A stretch of 64,000 bases of DNA from Anaerolineaceae bacterium (GTDB lineage: Bacteria; Chloroflexota; Anaerolineae; Aggregatilineales; Phototrophicaceae): the NCBI GenBank assembly GCA_026708325.1, contig JAPOVC010000028.1:1-64000 (forward strand). The letters run 5' to 3'. The translations under genes and the position numbers were made by a program. A model generated the notes under the pieces. That model was not told the origin of the DNA. It did not search any database and was given only the letters and a program-made list of their open reading frames with translations. Positions 54,017-62,544 of this stretch are shown one piece after another (positions within the stretch are counted from its first letter, which is position 1; every line of letters begins with the position of its first letter).

Positions 54017-54804
54017 CAGCGCTCCTGTGCCCTGGAAATCGCCTTCTCAATGCGTTGATGCAGGTCGGTCAGGCGCCCGCAGGCGTCGTTTAGCTCGACG
54101 ATGTCCTCGCGACGCTCGATCAGGGGCCGCGTGGGGTGGCTGATGCGATTGCGGACGCCCTGCAGGTCCATCGCCTTGCGGCACTGGCTGTTTGATGCGA
54201 ATCCCAACAGGCCGCGGACCCCATCGTGTTTGCGGGCGACATCGGTGATGTCACCCAGGTCCATCATCTGCAGCAGTTCCAGTTCGACGTCGCCACGGGC
54301 CTGGCGCAGGCGGTCCTCGTGAAGCTTTTCCCAGCGTGACGCGGTGAAGAAGGGGCGAAAATCCTCGTCACCGCCCAGCACCAGCCGCAGCAGGCGGGCC
54401 AGCTCCATCTCAAAGTGCGCGACCAGCAGGTAGACGCTGGCCCGCGCCGGAATCTTGTTGAGGTCGGCAGGCGCCACAAGGCCGACGACGGCGCTGGCCT
54501 GCAGCACCAGGAATACGCGACCCGGTTGCTGCGCGAAGAGCCGTATCACTTCGAGGATGGAGGTGTCGGTCGCCAGCAGCCAGTCCGCCGTGAGCGGCAG
54601 GGGCGTTGCGCCGGAAGCCAGGTCCTCGCGGCTGATGATGCCACCCAGACCCTTTCCGTCCCGCACCGGGATGAAGGTCAGGTTGTGGGCGATCGCCGCC
54701 TGCACCACGACGTCGCGCGGCTCGCCAACGCGCCAGCAGGTCAACTGTTCCAGCGGCGTGGCGATGTCCAGCACCGTGTAGTCCGGCTCGTGACGTCCCT
54801 TCAT
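54016..54804 (-). CDS. CBS-pair protein with C-terminal HEPN-like domain
   Basis: A 262-residue protein. Residues about 10-115 form a CBS pair (AAIAHNLTFIPVRDGKGLGG and IISRED; then SILEVIRLFAQQP, VVGLVAPADL), a fold that binds adenine nucleotides. The C-terminal helical part ends with GVRNRISHPTRPL; Arg218-x4-His223 fits the R-x4-6-H motif of HEPN ribonucleases. A nucleotide-controlled RNase is a reasonable hypothesis but unproven. First gene of a four-gene overlapping operon. Confidence 0.75.
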   Translation of the reverse strand: MKGRHEPDYTVLDIATPLEQLTCWRVGEPRDVVVQAAIAHNLTFIPVRDGKGLGGIISREDLASGATPLPLTADWLLATDTSILEVIRLFAQQPGRVFLVLQASAVVGLVAPADLNKIPARASVYLLVAHFEMELARLLRLVLGGDEDFRPFFTASRWEKLHEDRLRQARGDVELELLQMMDLGDITDVARKHDGVRGLLGFASNSQCRKAMDLQGVRNRISHPTRPLIERREDIVELNDACGRLTDLHQRIEKAISRAQER

Positions 54805-54832
54805 CCGCTTCCCTGCAGGTACGCGTTCGGCC

Positions 54833-54841
54833 AGTGTACCA
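54833..54841 (-). promoter_or_regulatory. Extended -10 for the CBS-HEPN operon
   Basis: On the minus strand TGG precedes TACACT (complement of 54833-54841), 29 bases before the CBS-HEPN start. No -35 match was found. Confidence 0.35.
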
Positions 54842-54860
54842 TGCTGTCCTCTGCCTGCGA

Positions 54861-55958
54861 TTAGCGGGTGACCGGGAGTTTGCCGTCCATCTCCGCGAGG
54901 GTCAGGCGCACGCTGACGATGTAGGGAGGGTCGTTCTCGCTCCAGTGACCGTAGGTCGTTGTAACGAGCGTGCCATCCGGCAATAGCTCAAGGCCGGGAT
55001 AGCCGCAATCGCCGAAAACAATGCCGTTATGCATGGAACGCCCGTGCTCCCGATTGTGCATCAGGCGAATGCGATATTGACCTTCGCGGCCGGCGACGAT
55101 GTCATCGAAGGTCCCCACCCATGCCACCCAGTCGGCGAGGAAGGGGCTTTCCCTGGCCTCATCGCGAAAGGTGACAAACAGTCGGCCATCCGGTGTGTGG
55201 CGGCCGATGTGTCGGTCTCCGGTGAGGGCAGCCGGCAACTCACGCGGCGGGCTCCAGCTTTCGCCTTCATCGTCGGAGAAGATGACGAAGGAATTGAAGC
55301 GTCTGCTGTTCTCGCGCAGCAGAATGGCGATATGCCGGCCATCCGGTGAACGCAACCAGCAGGGCTCGCAAAGTTCCGCCTCTTCATGCGCGGTCACGAA
55401 GACCGGTTCGCCCCAGGTCAGCCCGCCATCTGCGGAGCGGACGCAGCGGACAATCAGGCGCCTGGCCGCTGCGCCATCGGGGACTCGCAATCGCTCGTCG
55501 TCGTGAAAGAACGCCAGGTAGTCGCCGTTACGCAGGCGGCCCATGCAGGACATCGCCACCACGCCGCCGTAGTCGCCGATTGCTTCCAGCGCGGACCAGT
55601 TGCGGCCGTCGTCTTCCGATACCGCCATGCGGATCGGGTGCATGCCCGAGAAAAGCAGCAGTCGGCGTACGCCGGCCTTATCAATGGTGCGGAAAATCGT
55701 AGGCACCTCCAGCGAAGTGGACCAGTTTTCGGGCACGGGCAAGCGCTCCGACCAGGTCAGGCCGCCATCGTCGCTGCGTTTGAGCAGAATCTGTCCCACG
55801 CCATGACCCGTGGGGTAGGTGGCGTACATGGTGCGCCCGTCTTCCAGCAAAACGGTGGTGACGTGGCCCAGGTATCGCTGCGGGTCGCGATCGACGACGA
55901 CCTGTCGTTGAGTTTCGCCGCTGACGTCGACGTGCGGAATGTTGATGTCGCTCGACAC
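54861..55958 (-). CDS. Sialidase-like (BNR-repeat) protein
   Basis: A six-bladed beta-propeller protein of the sialidase/BNR family; 365 residues. Asp-box repeats are clear: SDDGGLTWS, SEDDGRNWS, SADGGLTWG and SDDEGESWS. No signal peptide is present, so a secreted sialidase role is unlikely; other glycosidase or sugar-acid activities occur in the family. GTG 55958 is chosen for its GGAG 9 bases upstream; the open frame continues to 56135 without a domain. Confidence 0.8.
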   Translation of the reverse strand: MSSDINIPHVDVSGETQRQVVVDRDPQRYLGHVTTVLLEDGRTMYATYPTGHGVGQILLKRSDDGGLTWSERLPVPENWSTSLEVPTIFRTIDKAGVRRLLLFSGMHPIRMAVSEDDGRNWSALEAIGDYGGVVAMSCMGRLRNGDYLAFFHDDERLRVPDGAAARRLIVRCVRSADGGLTWGEPVFVTAHEEAELCEPCWLRSPDGRHIAILLRENSRRFNSFVIFSDDEGESWSPPRELPAALTGDRHIGRHTPDGRLFVTFRDEARESPFLADWVAWVGTFDDIVAGREGQYRIRLMHNREHGRSMHNGIVFGDCGYPGLELLPDGTLVTTTYGHWSENDPPYIVSVRLTLAEMDGKLPVTR

Positions 55959-55991
55959 AGCCTGAGTCTCCTTTTCAGCCAGGCGGGGCAA

Positions 55992-56020
55992 TTGTGAGCC
56001 CTGAAACGCGGCATTATACT
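55992..56020. promoter_or_regulatory. Overlapping divergent promoters (sialidase-like / GT9)
   Basis: On the plus strand TTGTGA (55992-55997), 17 bases and TATACT (56015-56020) point to the GT9 gene. On the minus strand TATAAT is the complement of 56013-56018 and points to the sialidase-like gene. Both -10 boxes use the same ATTATACT patch, so only one polymerase can bind at a time. Confidence 0.5.
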
Positions 56021-56164
56021 CGGCCTGCGAAGCAGCGAGTCTGCGCCCATGAAGGCAACCACTGGAAGGCCCGGGAAAGCGGTTACGTTCAAATTGCATG
56101 ACCCTGACGTCGCGGCCAGGGATTGCACCCTGCACGTCCTGCGCTGCCGGCTGGCCACAAGGGC

Positions 56165-57214
56165 GTGAGCCCCGACCTGCATCCCCGACGCATCGCGCTG
56201 CTGCTGCCCTGCTGCATCGGCGACGTGTTGTTGGCCACGCCCCTGCTGGCCGCCCTGCGCAACGCCTGGCCGGACGCCCATGTCAGCTGGGTGGCCGGGG
56301 GCGCCGCCAGGGCGCTCATCAGCGATCACGACCAGCTGGACGCTACCCTGGAGTGTGACCCCCTGCCGCAACGCTCACCGGCCACACTGTGGCACTTGTC
56401 AAGTCTGCTGCGCGGCGGCCGCTTCGACCTGCTCCTCTCGCTGTCGCGCTCGCCCCTGATCAGTCTGGTCGTCGGGTTGAGCGGCATTCCGCAGCGCGTC
56501 GGTTTGGACAGCGCCGGCCGCGGCTTTGGCTACAACCTGCGCGTCCCGCTGGACCCGGGCGAGTTGCGCCACGAAGCCGACATTTACCTTGATGCCGCGC
56601 GCGTCCTGGGCCTGGACGTCAGCGACTGCCCGGCCCGCATGCCCGTGCGGGAAGCCCTGTGGCCGGAACTGCGGCGGCGTCTGCAGGAGGCCGGCATCGA
56701 TCCGCAGCGTTACCTGCTTTTGTTTCCTGCCGGCGGCAGCAACCCGGGCATGCAGTTGCTGGAAAAGCGCTGGCCGCCCCGGCACTTCGCTTGCCTTGCG
56801 CGGGAACTGGATCTCGACGTCGTGCTGGTGGGGGGGGCGCAGGATGGCGCTGCCCTGGCCGCAGTGAGCGCCGCTGTTGAGCGGGCCAGCCTCACCCTGG
56901 CGGGTGACCTGACCTTCGCGCAGATCGCCCTGCTGGCGAGGCGTTCGCTCGTCAGCATGGGCAACGACAGCGGCCTGACCCACCTGGCCGCGGCTGCCGG
57001 GGGACGTACGGTCGCCATTTTCGGCCCCAGCGACCCGCGGCGTTACGCTCCATCCGGGCCGGCTGTGCTGGTCCTGTGGAAGTCAGGGCCGCTGCCCCGG
57101 GTGGGCGTGAGCGCCGGCGCCGTGCCAGGCTGGAACTGGCGTGAGCACGGCATCGGCGTTGAGGAAGTCAGCGCGCGGGTGCGGGACTTTCTGGCTACCA
57201 GCGAGTCGCCCTGA
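56165..57214 (+). CDS. GT9-family glycosyltransferase (heptosyltransferase-like)
   Basis: GT-B fold transferase related to ADP-heptose:LPS heptosyltransferases; 349 residues. RRIALLLPCCIGDVLLATPLL is the family N-terminus with the catalytic-region Asp. PAGGSNPGMQLLEKRWP and MGNDSGLTHLAAAAGGRTVAIFGPSDP form the donor site. In a non-LPS organism it would act on other envelope glycans. GTG 56165 has AAGGGC upstream; TTG 56123 is an alternative. It overlaps the convergent gudD-like gene by 20 bases. Confidence 0.86.
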   Translation: MSPDLHPRRIALLLPCCIGDVLLATPLLAALRNAWPDAHVSWVAGGAARALISDHDQLDATLECDPLPQRSPATLWHLSSLLRGGRFDLLLSLSRSPLISLVVGLSGIPQRVGLDSAGRGFGYNLRVPLDPGELRHEADIYLDAARVLGLDVSDCPARMPVREALWPELRRRLQEAGIDPQRYLLLFPAGGSNPGMQLLEKRWPPRHFACLARELDLDVVLVGGAQDGAALAAVSAAVERASLTLAGDLTFAQIALLARRSLVSMGNDSGLTHLAAAAGGRTVAIFGPSDPRRYAPSGPAVLVLWKSGPLPRVGVSAGAVPGWNWREHGIGVEEVSARVRDFLATSESP

Positions 57215-58478
57215 AGGTCCAGCCCGGGTTTACCTTCTGCATCTCGATTTCGTCGTCACGGCGTTCAAGGCCGCAGGCCAGGTACTGTTCATGCAGGCGC
57301 GCCAGTGCTGCGCGGTCCAGCGCGATGCCCAGCCCCGGCTCATCGGATACCGTGACCGCCCCCTCTTCGAAGCCGATCCGTCCGCCTTCCAGCACTTCTT
57401 CGTATTGCCAGGGGTAGTGCGTATCGCAGGCATAGGTCAGGTTCGGCACGGCCGCGCCCAGATGTACCATCGCCGCCAGCGAGATGCCGAGATGGCTGTT
57501 GGAATGCATCGACAGGCCGCGGCCAAAGGTCTGGCAAATGCGCGCCAGCGCCAGCGAATTGCGCAGGCCGCCCCAGAGATGATGGTCGCTGAGAATGATG
57601 GCCTCGGAGTTGAGGCGCAGGCTGCCAGGCAGGTCTGCGAAGGAGGTGGTGCACATGTTGGTCGCCAGGGGCAGGTCCAGCGCCCGCGCCACGGCCGCCA
57701 TGTTTTCCTGGCCGCGCGTCGGGTCCTCGAAATATTCGAGGATGTTCTCCATCTCCTTGCCGGCGCGGATGGCCGTCTCCACGCGCCAGATGGCGTTGGG
57801 GTCGTGTCGCAGCGGCACCTTCGGCCCAAAGGCCTCGTGGAGGGCCTGCATGGCAGCCACCTCGGCGTCGGGTTCGAAGACGCCGCCCTTGAGCTTGATG
57901 GATTTGAAGCCATAGTGGGCGCACATGGCCTGCGCCTGGGCCACCACGCCCGCCGGATCGAGCGCGGCCGCCTGCCGTGCCGCGGCCCAACCCGTCGCTC
58001 GTGGATCAGTCTCGAAACCGTGGGCGCCACCGGCGCCTTCGTACTTGTAGAAGAGGTAGGCGGAGAAGGGGACCTGGTCGCGCACGCGGCCGCCGAGCAG
58101 GTCGCAAACCGGCCGGTCGAGCGCCTTGCCCAGCAGGTCCAGACTGGCGACTTCCACCGCGCTGAGCACGTGCATGAAGACGCGATCATCCCAGGGTGAG
58201 TCGCCGCGTTGCTCCTCCCCGATGCCCAGGTGCGAGCGCAGCGTGCTTTCCAGCGTGGTCAATTGAAAGGGGTCCCTGCCGACCACGACCTCACGGGCGG
58301 AAATCAGGGCGGCTTCACTCTCCACGCCGCCCGGAATCTCTCCAAGGCCGTAGATGCCCTCGTTGCTGACCAGTTCGACGATCAGCCGGAGGGCGTAGGG
58401 CGCGTGCAGGCCGGCGGCATTTAGCAGGGGAGGGTCGCTGGTGGCGACGGGCGTGATGTGCATGTCTGCAATATGCAT
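57195..58478 (-). CDS. Glucarate-dehydratase-family enolase-superfamily enzyme
   Basis: Mandelate-racemase-type enolase-superfamily enzyme; 427 residues. The KxK motif is in KSIKLKGG. Metal ligands are Asp in LRHDPN, Glu in YFEDP and Asn in ATNM, the order seen in glucarate dehydratase (third ligand Asn). The His-Asp dyad is in LSDHHLWGG and SMHSNSH. It probably dehydrates a hexarate to a keto-deoxy sugar acid; exact substrate is not proven. ATG 58478. Confidence 0.85.
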   Translation of the reverse strand: MHIADMHITPVATSDPPLLNAAGLHAPYALRLIVELVSNEGIYGLGEIPGGVESEAALISAREVVVGRDPFQLTTLESTLRSHLGIGEEQRGDSPWDDRVFMHVLSAVEVASLDLLGKALDRPVCDLLGGRVRDQVPFSAYLFYKYEGAGGAHGFETDPRATGWAAARQAAALDPAGVVAQAQAMCAHYGFKSIKLKGGVFEPDAEVAAMQALHEAFGPKVPLRHDPNAIWRVETAIRAGKEMENILEYFEDPTRGQENMAAVARALDLPLATNMCTTSFADLPGSLRLNSEAIILSDHHLWGGLRNSLALARICQTFGRGLSMHSNSHLGISLAAMVHLGAAVPNLTYACDTHYPWQYEEVLEGGRIGFEEGAVTVSDEPGLGIALDRAALARLHEQYLACGLERRDDEIEMQKVNPGWTFRATRW

Positions 58479-58480
58479 GG

Positions 58481-61339
58481 CTAGCTCTCCAATGGTGAAT
58501 CGACTCCGGCCCGGCCAGGGACTACCCTGAGGACCATTTCGTCACTGGCCTGGTTACCCACTTCATCGTAGGCCACGGCGCGAAAGACGTCGCTGCCGAC
58601 ACCCTCAATCTCCCAGTCAAAGCCCCAGGGTCGTTCGCGGTCGATGCCCAGCAGGTGGCCATTGCGGTAAAACTCCACCCGTTCAATCGCAAGATTGTCC
58701 TGCACCTCGGCGTTGAGGTGGATCTCGCGCAGGGCGGGCCAGCGAAGCTCAAGGTTGCCCGGTTCCAGTTCCAGTGTTGGCGCCTGGTTGTCCACGGTGA
58801 CCTGACGTTTCTCCGTCACTCGGCTGCCGTCGCTACGTACCACGGTCAGGCGCAGACTGTGCAGACCGCTGAGACCGCCGGTATCCCAGGTGCCGAGCAG
58901 TCCGGACGCAAATGGCGCGTTGCGTCCGGCGCCGATGGACTGCCAGCGTTGCGGGTTGAGACCTTCACCCTGTTCCAGCAGATAGTAGTTCAGGCCCTGC
59001 CGGTCGACCTCGCCGTGGATTTCAACCAGCCCGCCCACCCAGGCGAAAGGCAGGGGCCGGGAGAGACTGACGACGTCCTGACCGGGTTCATCCAGCAGTT
59101 TCGGCGGCAGGGGCTGGTCGTGGGCCAGCCACCAGGCCAGGGCTTCCGGCGGCGGTACAAACCAGGCCCGCTGGCCCAACAGATCCGGCGTTGTGTTTTC
59201 GGTTGCCAGGCGATTGTTGCCGCTGTTGATGGCGAAAAGTTGCCAGAAGGTGTCCACCCGCTGCGGTTCCACACCGGCGATAAACTGTTCGCGGCGGGTC
59301 GGGCAGATGCCGTTGGGCAGCAAACCGGAGCGTTCGCACACCTCCAGCTCGATGATGTTGTCCGGCCTGTGCCAGCCCTCCGCGGACTGACCTTCGTGTA
59401 GCAGGGTCATCAGGGCATGCCAGAGGTGGGCTGCCGGCCCGCTCACGGGCGCGTCGGCGCTCATGGGGCCGTTCGCGTCACGCCCCAGTTGGACGCCGAC
59501 GAGATAACCGGGGCTGTAGCCCAGGGTCCAGGCCACCTCGCGGCGGCCGCTTTGGCCGCTTACGACAGCAGCTGGCCGCCCGACGTCCAGCAGGCGCACG
59601 TCCGCTTCTCCCAGCACGCGAACCCGCGCCACCTGGTCGGCCAGCACGTCATTGACCAGAAACCCCAGTTCACTGGCGAATCGCGACCTGCAGTCCGCTG
59701 CTTCGCTACAGGCCAGGTCCGCTGACTGTTGCGCCCGCCACAGGACCTCTCCTTTGGAATCTTCAATGGACAGCACGCTCAGCGGAGCGGCGCCCTGCGT
59801 GCCGGCGGCCGAACCCGGCAGGAGGCCGCGCTGTTCGCCCTGGGTGGCAAACAGGGCGTAGCTGCCGGCGGCATCCAGCAAGGAGACGGCGCCGCCTCGC
59901 TCCAGAAGGGACAGACTGGCCCCGCCGGCGGCTTCCAGCCCTCCCAGACCCAGGCTGTCGGCGCGCGCCAGGACGTTTTCGAGGCGCAATTCACTGGCCA
60001 GTTGTACGGCCGGTGGCAGAAGGCCGGCGCTCATGGCTTCGCGCAGGGGCAGGGGGCCGCGGAAGAGACCGTCGTCGTTTGCCGGTGCGTAAAGCAGACC
60101 TTCAATGTCGCCGGGTAACTCCAGCGGGACGTCAAGCAACATGTCGGCGGCGGTCCGCCCCTTGCGAAAGGCCTCAAAGTACACGTAGGGCAGCAACAGG
60201 GGGCCCGGTGGTTGACGCCGTTCGCCCGCCTCGCCCAGCAGCGCGAGCAACTCGCCGGTCCGCACGTCAAGGATGACCAGCGCGGCCTCCTGTGGCGGAG
60301 AATTCATCGCCGGCGCAAGCGGCAACAGGTCCTGGTCCTGGCAGTCGCCAGTCGCGGCCGTTGAGGCCAGGCGGTCAAGATGCAGTTGCAAAAGGCAGGA
60401 AGCCCGTTCCTGAAGCGTGAGATCGAGAGTCGTCAGGATGCGCAGGCCGCCCTGTGCCAGCATGCGTCCGCCATCCAGGCCCAGAGAGTCGAGGATGGCG
60501 CGCGCCTGATTCAGGGCCAGGTCGCTGAAATCCGGGGCCAGGCGCGACGACTGGTCCCTGCGGGCCAGGACGGGCGTCTCGCGCCCGAGAGCCGCGGTGG
60601 CTTCACGCGCGTCGATATGACCGGCCTGCAAGAGGCTGTAAAGAAGCTCGTCCTGCCGGCGGCGCGCCGCGGAAACGGCCTGCAAGGGGTTCGACTCCGG
60701 CTGCGGCGGGATGGCGGCCAGCAGCGCGATTTCGTCCAGGGCGAGCTGTGTCGCCGGTTTGCCAAGGTAAAGCCAGGCGGCGGCCTCGATGCCCCAGGCA
60801 TCGTTCCCGTAATGGCTGGTATTCAGGTGCCATTCCAGCAGGTCCCCACGTGAGTGCAAACGCTCCAGTTCGGCGGCCAGCACCAGTTCGCGGCCGGGTG
60901 TCAGGCCGCCGGGCGCCGCCAACGGCCCCGAATACAGGTTGCGCACCAGACGCACGCCCAGCGACTCTTCGCGAATGCTTTCGCCCAGTGCGCCCCGCCA
61001 GAGTTGAATGCCAAGGGTCACCGGTGAGGTCGGCGGACGATCAAGATAGTCGGGGTCTTCACTGAGCAGGGTGGCCGCGATCAGGGTGTCCGGCAGTTCC
61101 TCCAGGGCGCGCCAGCTTCGCGCGCCGCCTGCGACGCTTCCTGCGCTGAGCAAAACGGTCTGCCCGTTGCGGTCGTAGAGGTGCGAGGGCCCCTCGCCCG
61201 TCATGGCCATGCCGCTGGCCGGAAGCGGCGGCGTGGCTTTCAGCGCCTCGTCGTACATCCACCATGCGCCGGCCGCCGGGAGCAGCACGAGCAGCGCCAG
61301 AAACAGCAGCAGGACGCCCAGCCCAAGGCCGACGCGCAT
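58481..61339 (-). CDS. Class A penicillin-binding-protein homologue lacking transpeptidase motifs
   Basis: A 952-residue membrane-anchored protein (TM at about 3-25). The transglycosylase fold is recognisable (LSEDPDYLD, LLEWHLNTSHYGNDAWGIEA, LGKPATQLALDEIALLAAIP), but GGSTITQQL is replaced by EESLGVRLV. In the transpeptidase domain SxxK is GPLLLP (379-384), SxN is SAG (437-439) and KTG is VSG (593-595), so it should not bind penicillin. Two Ig-like domains end it (about 740-950). ATG 61339; the frame continues basic to 61408 with no normal start. Confidence 0.85.
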   Translation of the reverse strand: MRVGLGLGVLLLFLALLVLLPAAGAWWMYDEALKATPPLPASGMAMTGEGPSHLYDRNGQTVLLSAGSVAGGARSWRALEELPDTLIAATLLSEDPDYLDRPPTSPVTLGIQLWRGALGESIREESLGVRLVRNLYSGPLAAPGGLTPGRELVLAAELERLHSRGDLLEWHLNTSHYGNDAWGIEAAAWLYLGKPATQLALDEIALLAAIPPQPESNPLQAVSAARRRQDELLYSLLQAGHIDAREATAALGRETPVLARRDQSSRLAPDFSDLALNQARAILDSLGLDGGRMLAQGGLRILTTLDLTLQERASCLLQLHLDRLASTAATGDCQDQDLLPLAPAMNSPPQEAALVILDVRTGELLALLGEAGERRQPPGPLLLPYVYFEAFRKGRTAADMLLDVPLELPGDIEGLLYAPANDDGLFRGPLPLREAMSAGLLPPAVQLASELRLENVLARADSLGLGGLEAAGGASLSLLERGGAVSLLDAAGSYALFATQGEQRGLLPGSAAGTQGAAPLSVLSIEDSKGEVLWRAQQSADLACSEAADCRSRFASELGFLVNDVLADQVARVRVLGEADVRLLDVGRPAAVVSGQSGRREVAWTLGYSPGYLVGVQLGRDANGPMSADAPVSGPAAHLWHALMTLLHEGQSAEGWHRPDNIIELEVCERSGLLPNGICPTRREQFIAGVEPQRVDTFWQLFAINSGNNRLATENTTPDLLGQRAWFVPPPEALAWWLAHDQPLPPKLLDEPGQDVVSLSRPLPFAWVGGLVEIHGEVDRQGLNYYLLEQGEGLNPQRWQSIGAGRNAPFASGLLGTWDTGGLSGLHSLRLTVVRSDGSRVTEKRQVTVDNQAPTLELEPGNLELRWPALREIHLNAEVQDNLAIERVEFYRNGHLLGIDRERPWGFDWEIEGVGSDVFRAVAYDEVGNQASDEMVLRVVPGRAGVDSPLES

Positions 61340-61437
61340 TTGCCGCGCCCTGTGTCGCGCGCGCCGTCGCCGCCGCCTGTGCAGAAGCCGAATTGCTGCT
61401 GTCAGCGTTCACCTCAATGCCTGGTTCAGGATGGGCC

Positions 61438-61446
61438 AGTATAGCA
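61438..61446 (-). promoter_or_regulatory. Extended -10 promoter for the PBP-like gene
   Basis: On the minus strand TGC precedes TATACT (complement of 61438-61446). Transcription would start near 61431, leaving a leader of about 90 bases rich in Arg-type codons but without an alternative start. Confidence 0.45.
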
Positions 61447-61497
61447 AATGCCGCTATTGCAACAGGGGGGTCTGACGTTCCTGGCGTCGGCCCTGGC

Positions 61498-61506
61498 TGT
61501 TATACT
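61498..61506 (+). promoter_or_regulatory. Extended -10 promoter of selC
   Basis: TGT is followed by TATACT (61501-61506). The predicted start at about 61513 lies 2 bases before the tRNA-Sec 5' end, which fits a tRNA promoter. The -35 region (TTCCTG) is poor. Confidence 0.5.
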
Positions 61507-61514
61507 GGCCGCAG

Positions 61515-61610
61515 GGGGATGGATGTGTCCCGGTGGATGCCCCGGTCTTCAAAACCGGTGGCGGGTTGCGCAGAGCAGGCCGCGGTGGGTTCGACTCCCA
61601 TCCATTCCCG
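61515..61610 (+). tRNA. selC: tRNA-Sec (anticodon TCA)
   Basis: Decodes UGA as selenocysteine; 96 nt. Features specific to tRNA-Sec are present: an 8-bp acceptor (GGGGATGG with CCATTCCC, one G-U pair), a 6-bp D-stem (GTGTCC/GGATGC) and an anticodon loop CTTCAAA with TCA. A long variable arm and a T-arm GTGGG-TTCGACT-CCCAT complete it, and discriminator G follows. The CCA end is not encoded. No selA, selB, selD or selenoprotein gene was found in the window. Confidence 0.93.
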
Positions 61611-61638
61611 AACTGGCGCCGGAAAAGAGGAAGGACCC

Positions 61639-62538
61639 GTGAGCGCGACCATCGTCGTCATTGGCAGCTTCAATCTGGACATGATCACCACCATGGAGCG
61701 CCTGCCGCTACCCGGCGAAACCGTACAGGGCCGGCGTTTCAGCACCGGGCCCGGTGGCAAGGGCTCAAACCAGGCGGTGGCAGCCGCCCGCCTGGGCGCG
61801 GACGTCAGCTTTGTGGGCCGTATCGGCCAGGACCCCTGGGGAGACGTCGCCCTCGCCTGCTGGCAGGAAGAGGGAATTAACACCGGGCACGTCGGCCGCG
61901 ATGCAGAGCTGGCCACCGGCGTCGCGCCCATCTGGGTGGATGACGCCGGCGAAAACGCCATTGTGTGCGCGCTGGGCGCGAACCTGGGGCTGACGCCGGA
62001 ACACGTCGACGCGGCGGCCGATCGCATCGCCGCCGCCGACATCCTCGTCCTGCAACTGGAAGTGCCGCTGGAAACCGTGGCGCACGCGCTGAAACTTGCG
62101 CATGATCTGGACGTCCCCTGCATTCTGAATCCGGCGCCGGCCCAGGCCCTGACGCCGGAGATGCTGGCCCTTGCCAGTTGGCTAACGCCCAACGAGACCG
62201 AACTCGCCACGCTTTATGGTAAAGCGCCGGACGATATGCGGCCGCTGGTCACGCGCGTGGGCCAGACGCTCATCCAGACGATGGGGGCGGCAGGGGCGCG
62301 CTGGGCGACGCAGGACGCGAGCGGGCAGGTGCCCGCCTTTGAAGTCGAGGTGCTGGATACCACCGGCGCCGGCGATGCCTTCAACGGCGGCCTTGCAGTG
62401 GCGTTGGCGGAAGGGCGGGCTCTGGAAGAGGCGTTGTGTTTCGCCAACGCCGTAGCGGCGCTCTCGGTCACCCGCCCCGGGACGGCGCCGGCCATGCCCC
62501 GCCGCGCCGAGGTAGAAGCCCTGCTCGCCGGCAGCTGA
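61639..62538 (+). CDS. rbsK: PfkB-family sugar kinase (ribokinase-like)
   Basis: ATP-dependent sugar kinase; 299 residues. IVVIGSFNLDMITTMERLP opens the fold, GPGGKGSNQAVAAARLG is the sugar-side PfkB motif 1 and VLDTTGAGDAFNGGLAVAL is motif 2 with the catalytic Asp. N-E at TPNETE is the metal-region motif. Similarity is highest to ribokinase in pattern. GTG 61639 has GAGGAAGG upstream. It begins 28 bases after selC. Confidence 0.88.
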   Translation: MSATIVVIGSFNLDMITTMERLPLPGETVQGRRFSTGPGGKGSNQAVAAARLGADVSFVGRIGQDPWGDVALACWQEEGINTGHVGRDAELATGVAPIWVDDAGENAIVCALGANLGLTPEHVDAAADRIAAADILVLQLEVPLETVAHALKLAHDLDVPCILNPAPAQALTPEMLALASWLTPNETELATLYGKAPDDMRPLVTRVGQTLIQTMGAAGARWATQDASGQVPAFEVEVLDTTGAGDAFNGGLAVALAEGRALEEALCFANAVAALSVTRPGTAPAMPRRAEVEALLAGS

Positions 62539-62544
62539 ACGCAA

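Noticed and set aside
61264..61638. N-terminal extension of the ribokinase-like protein back to 61264
   Set aside because: The extension crosses the complete tRNA-Sec gene and has no family similarity; GTG 61639 with a good SD fits.
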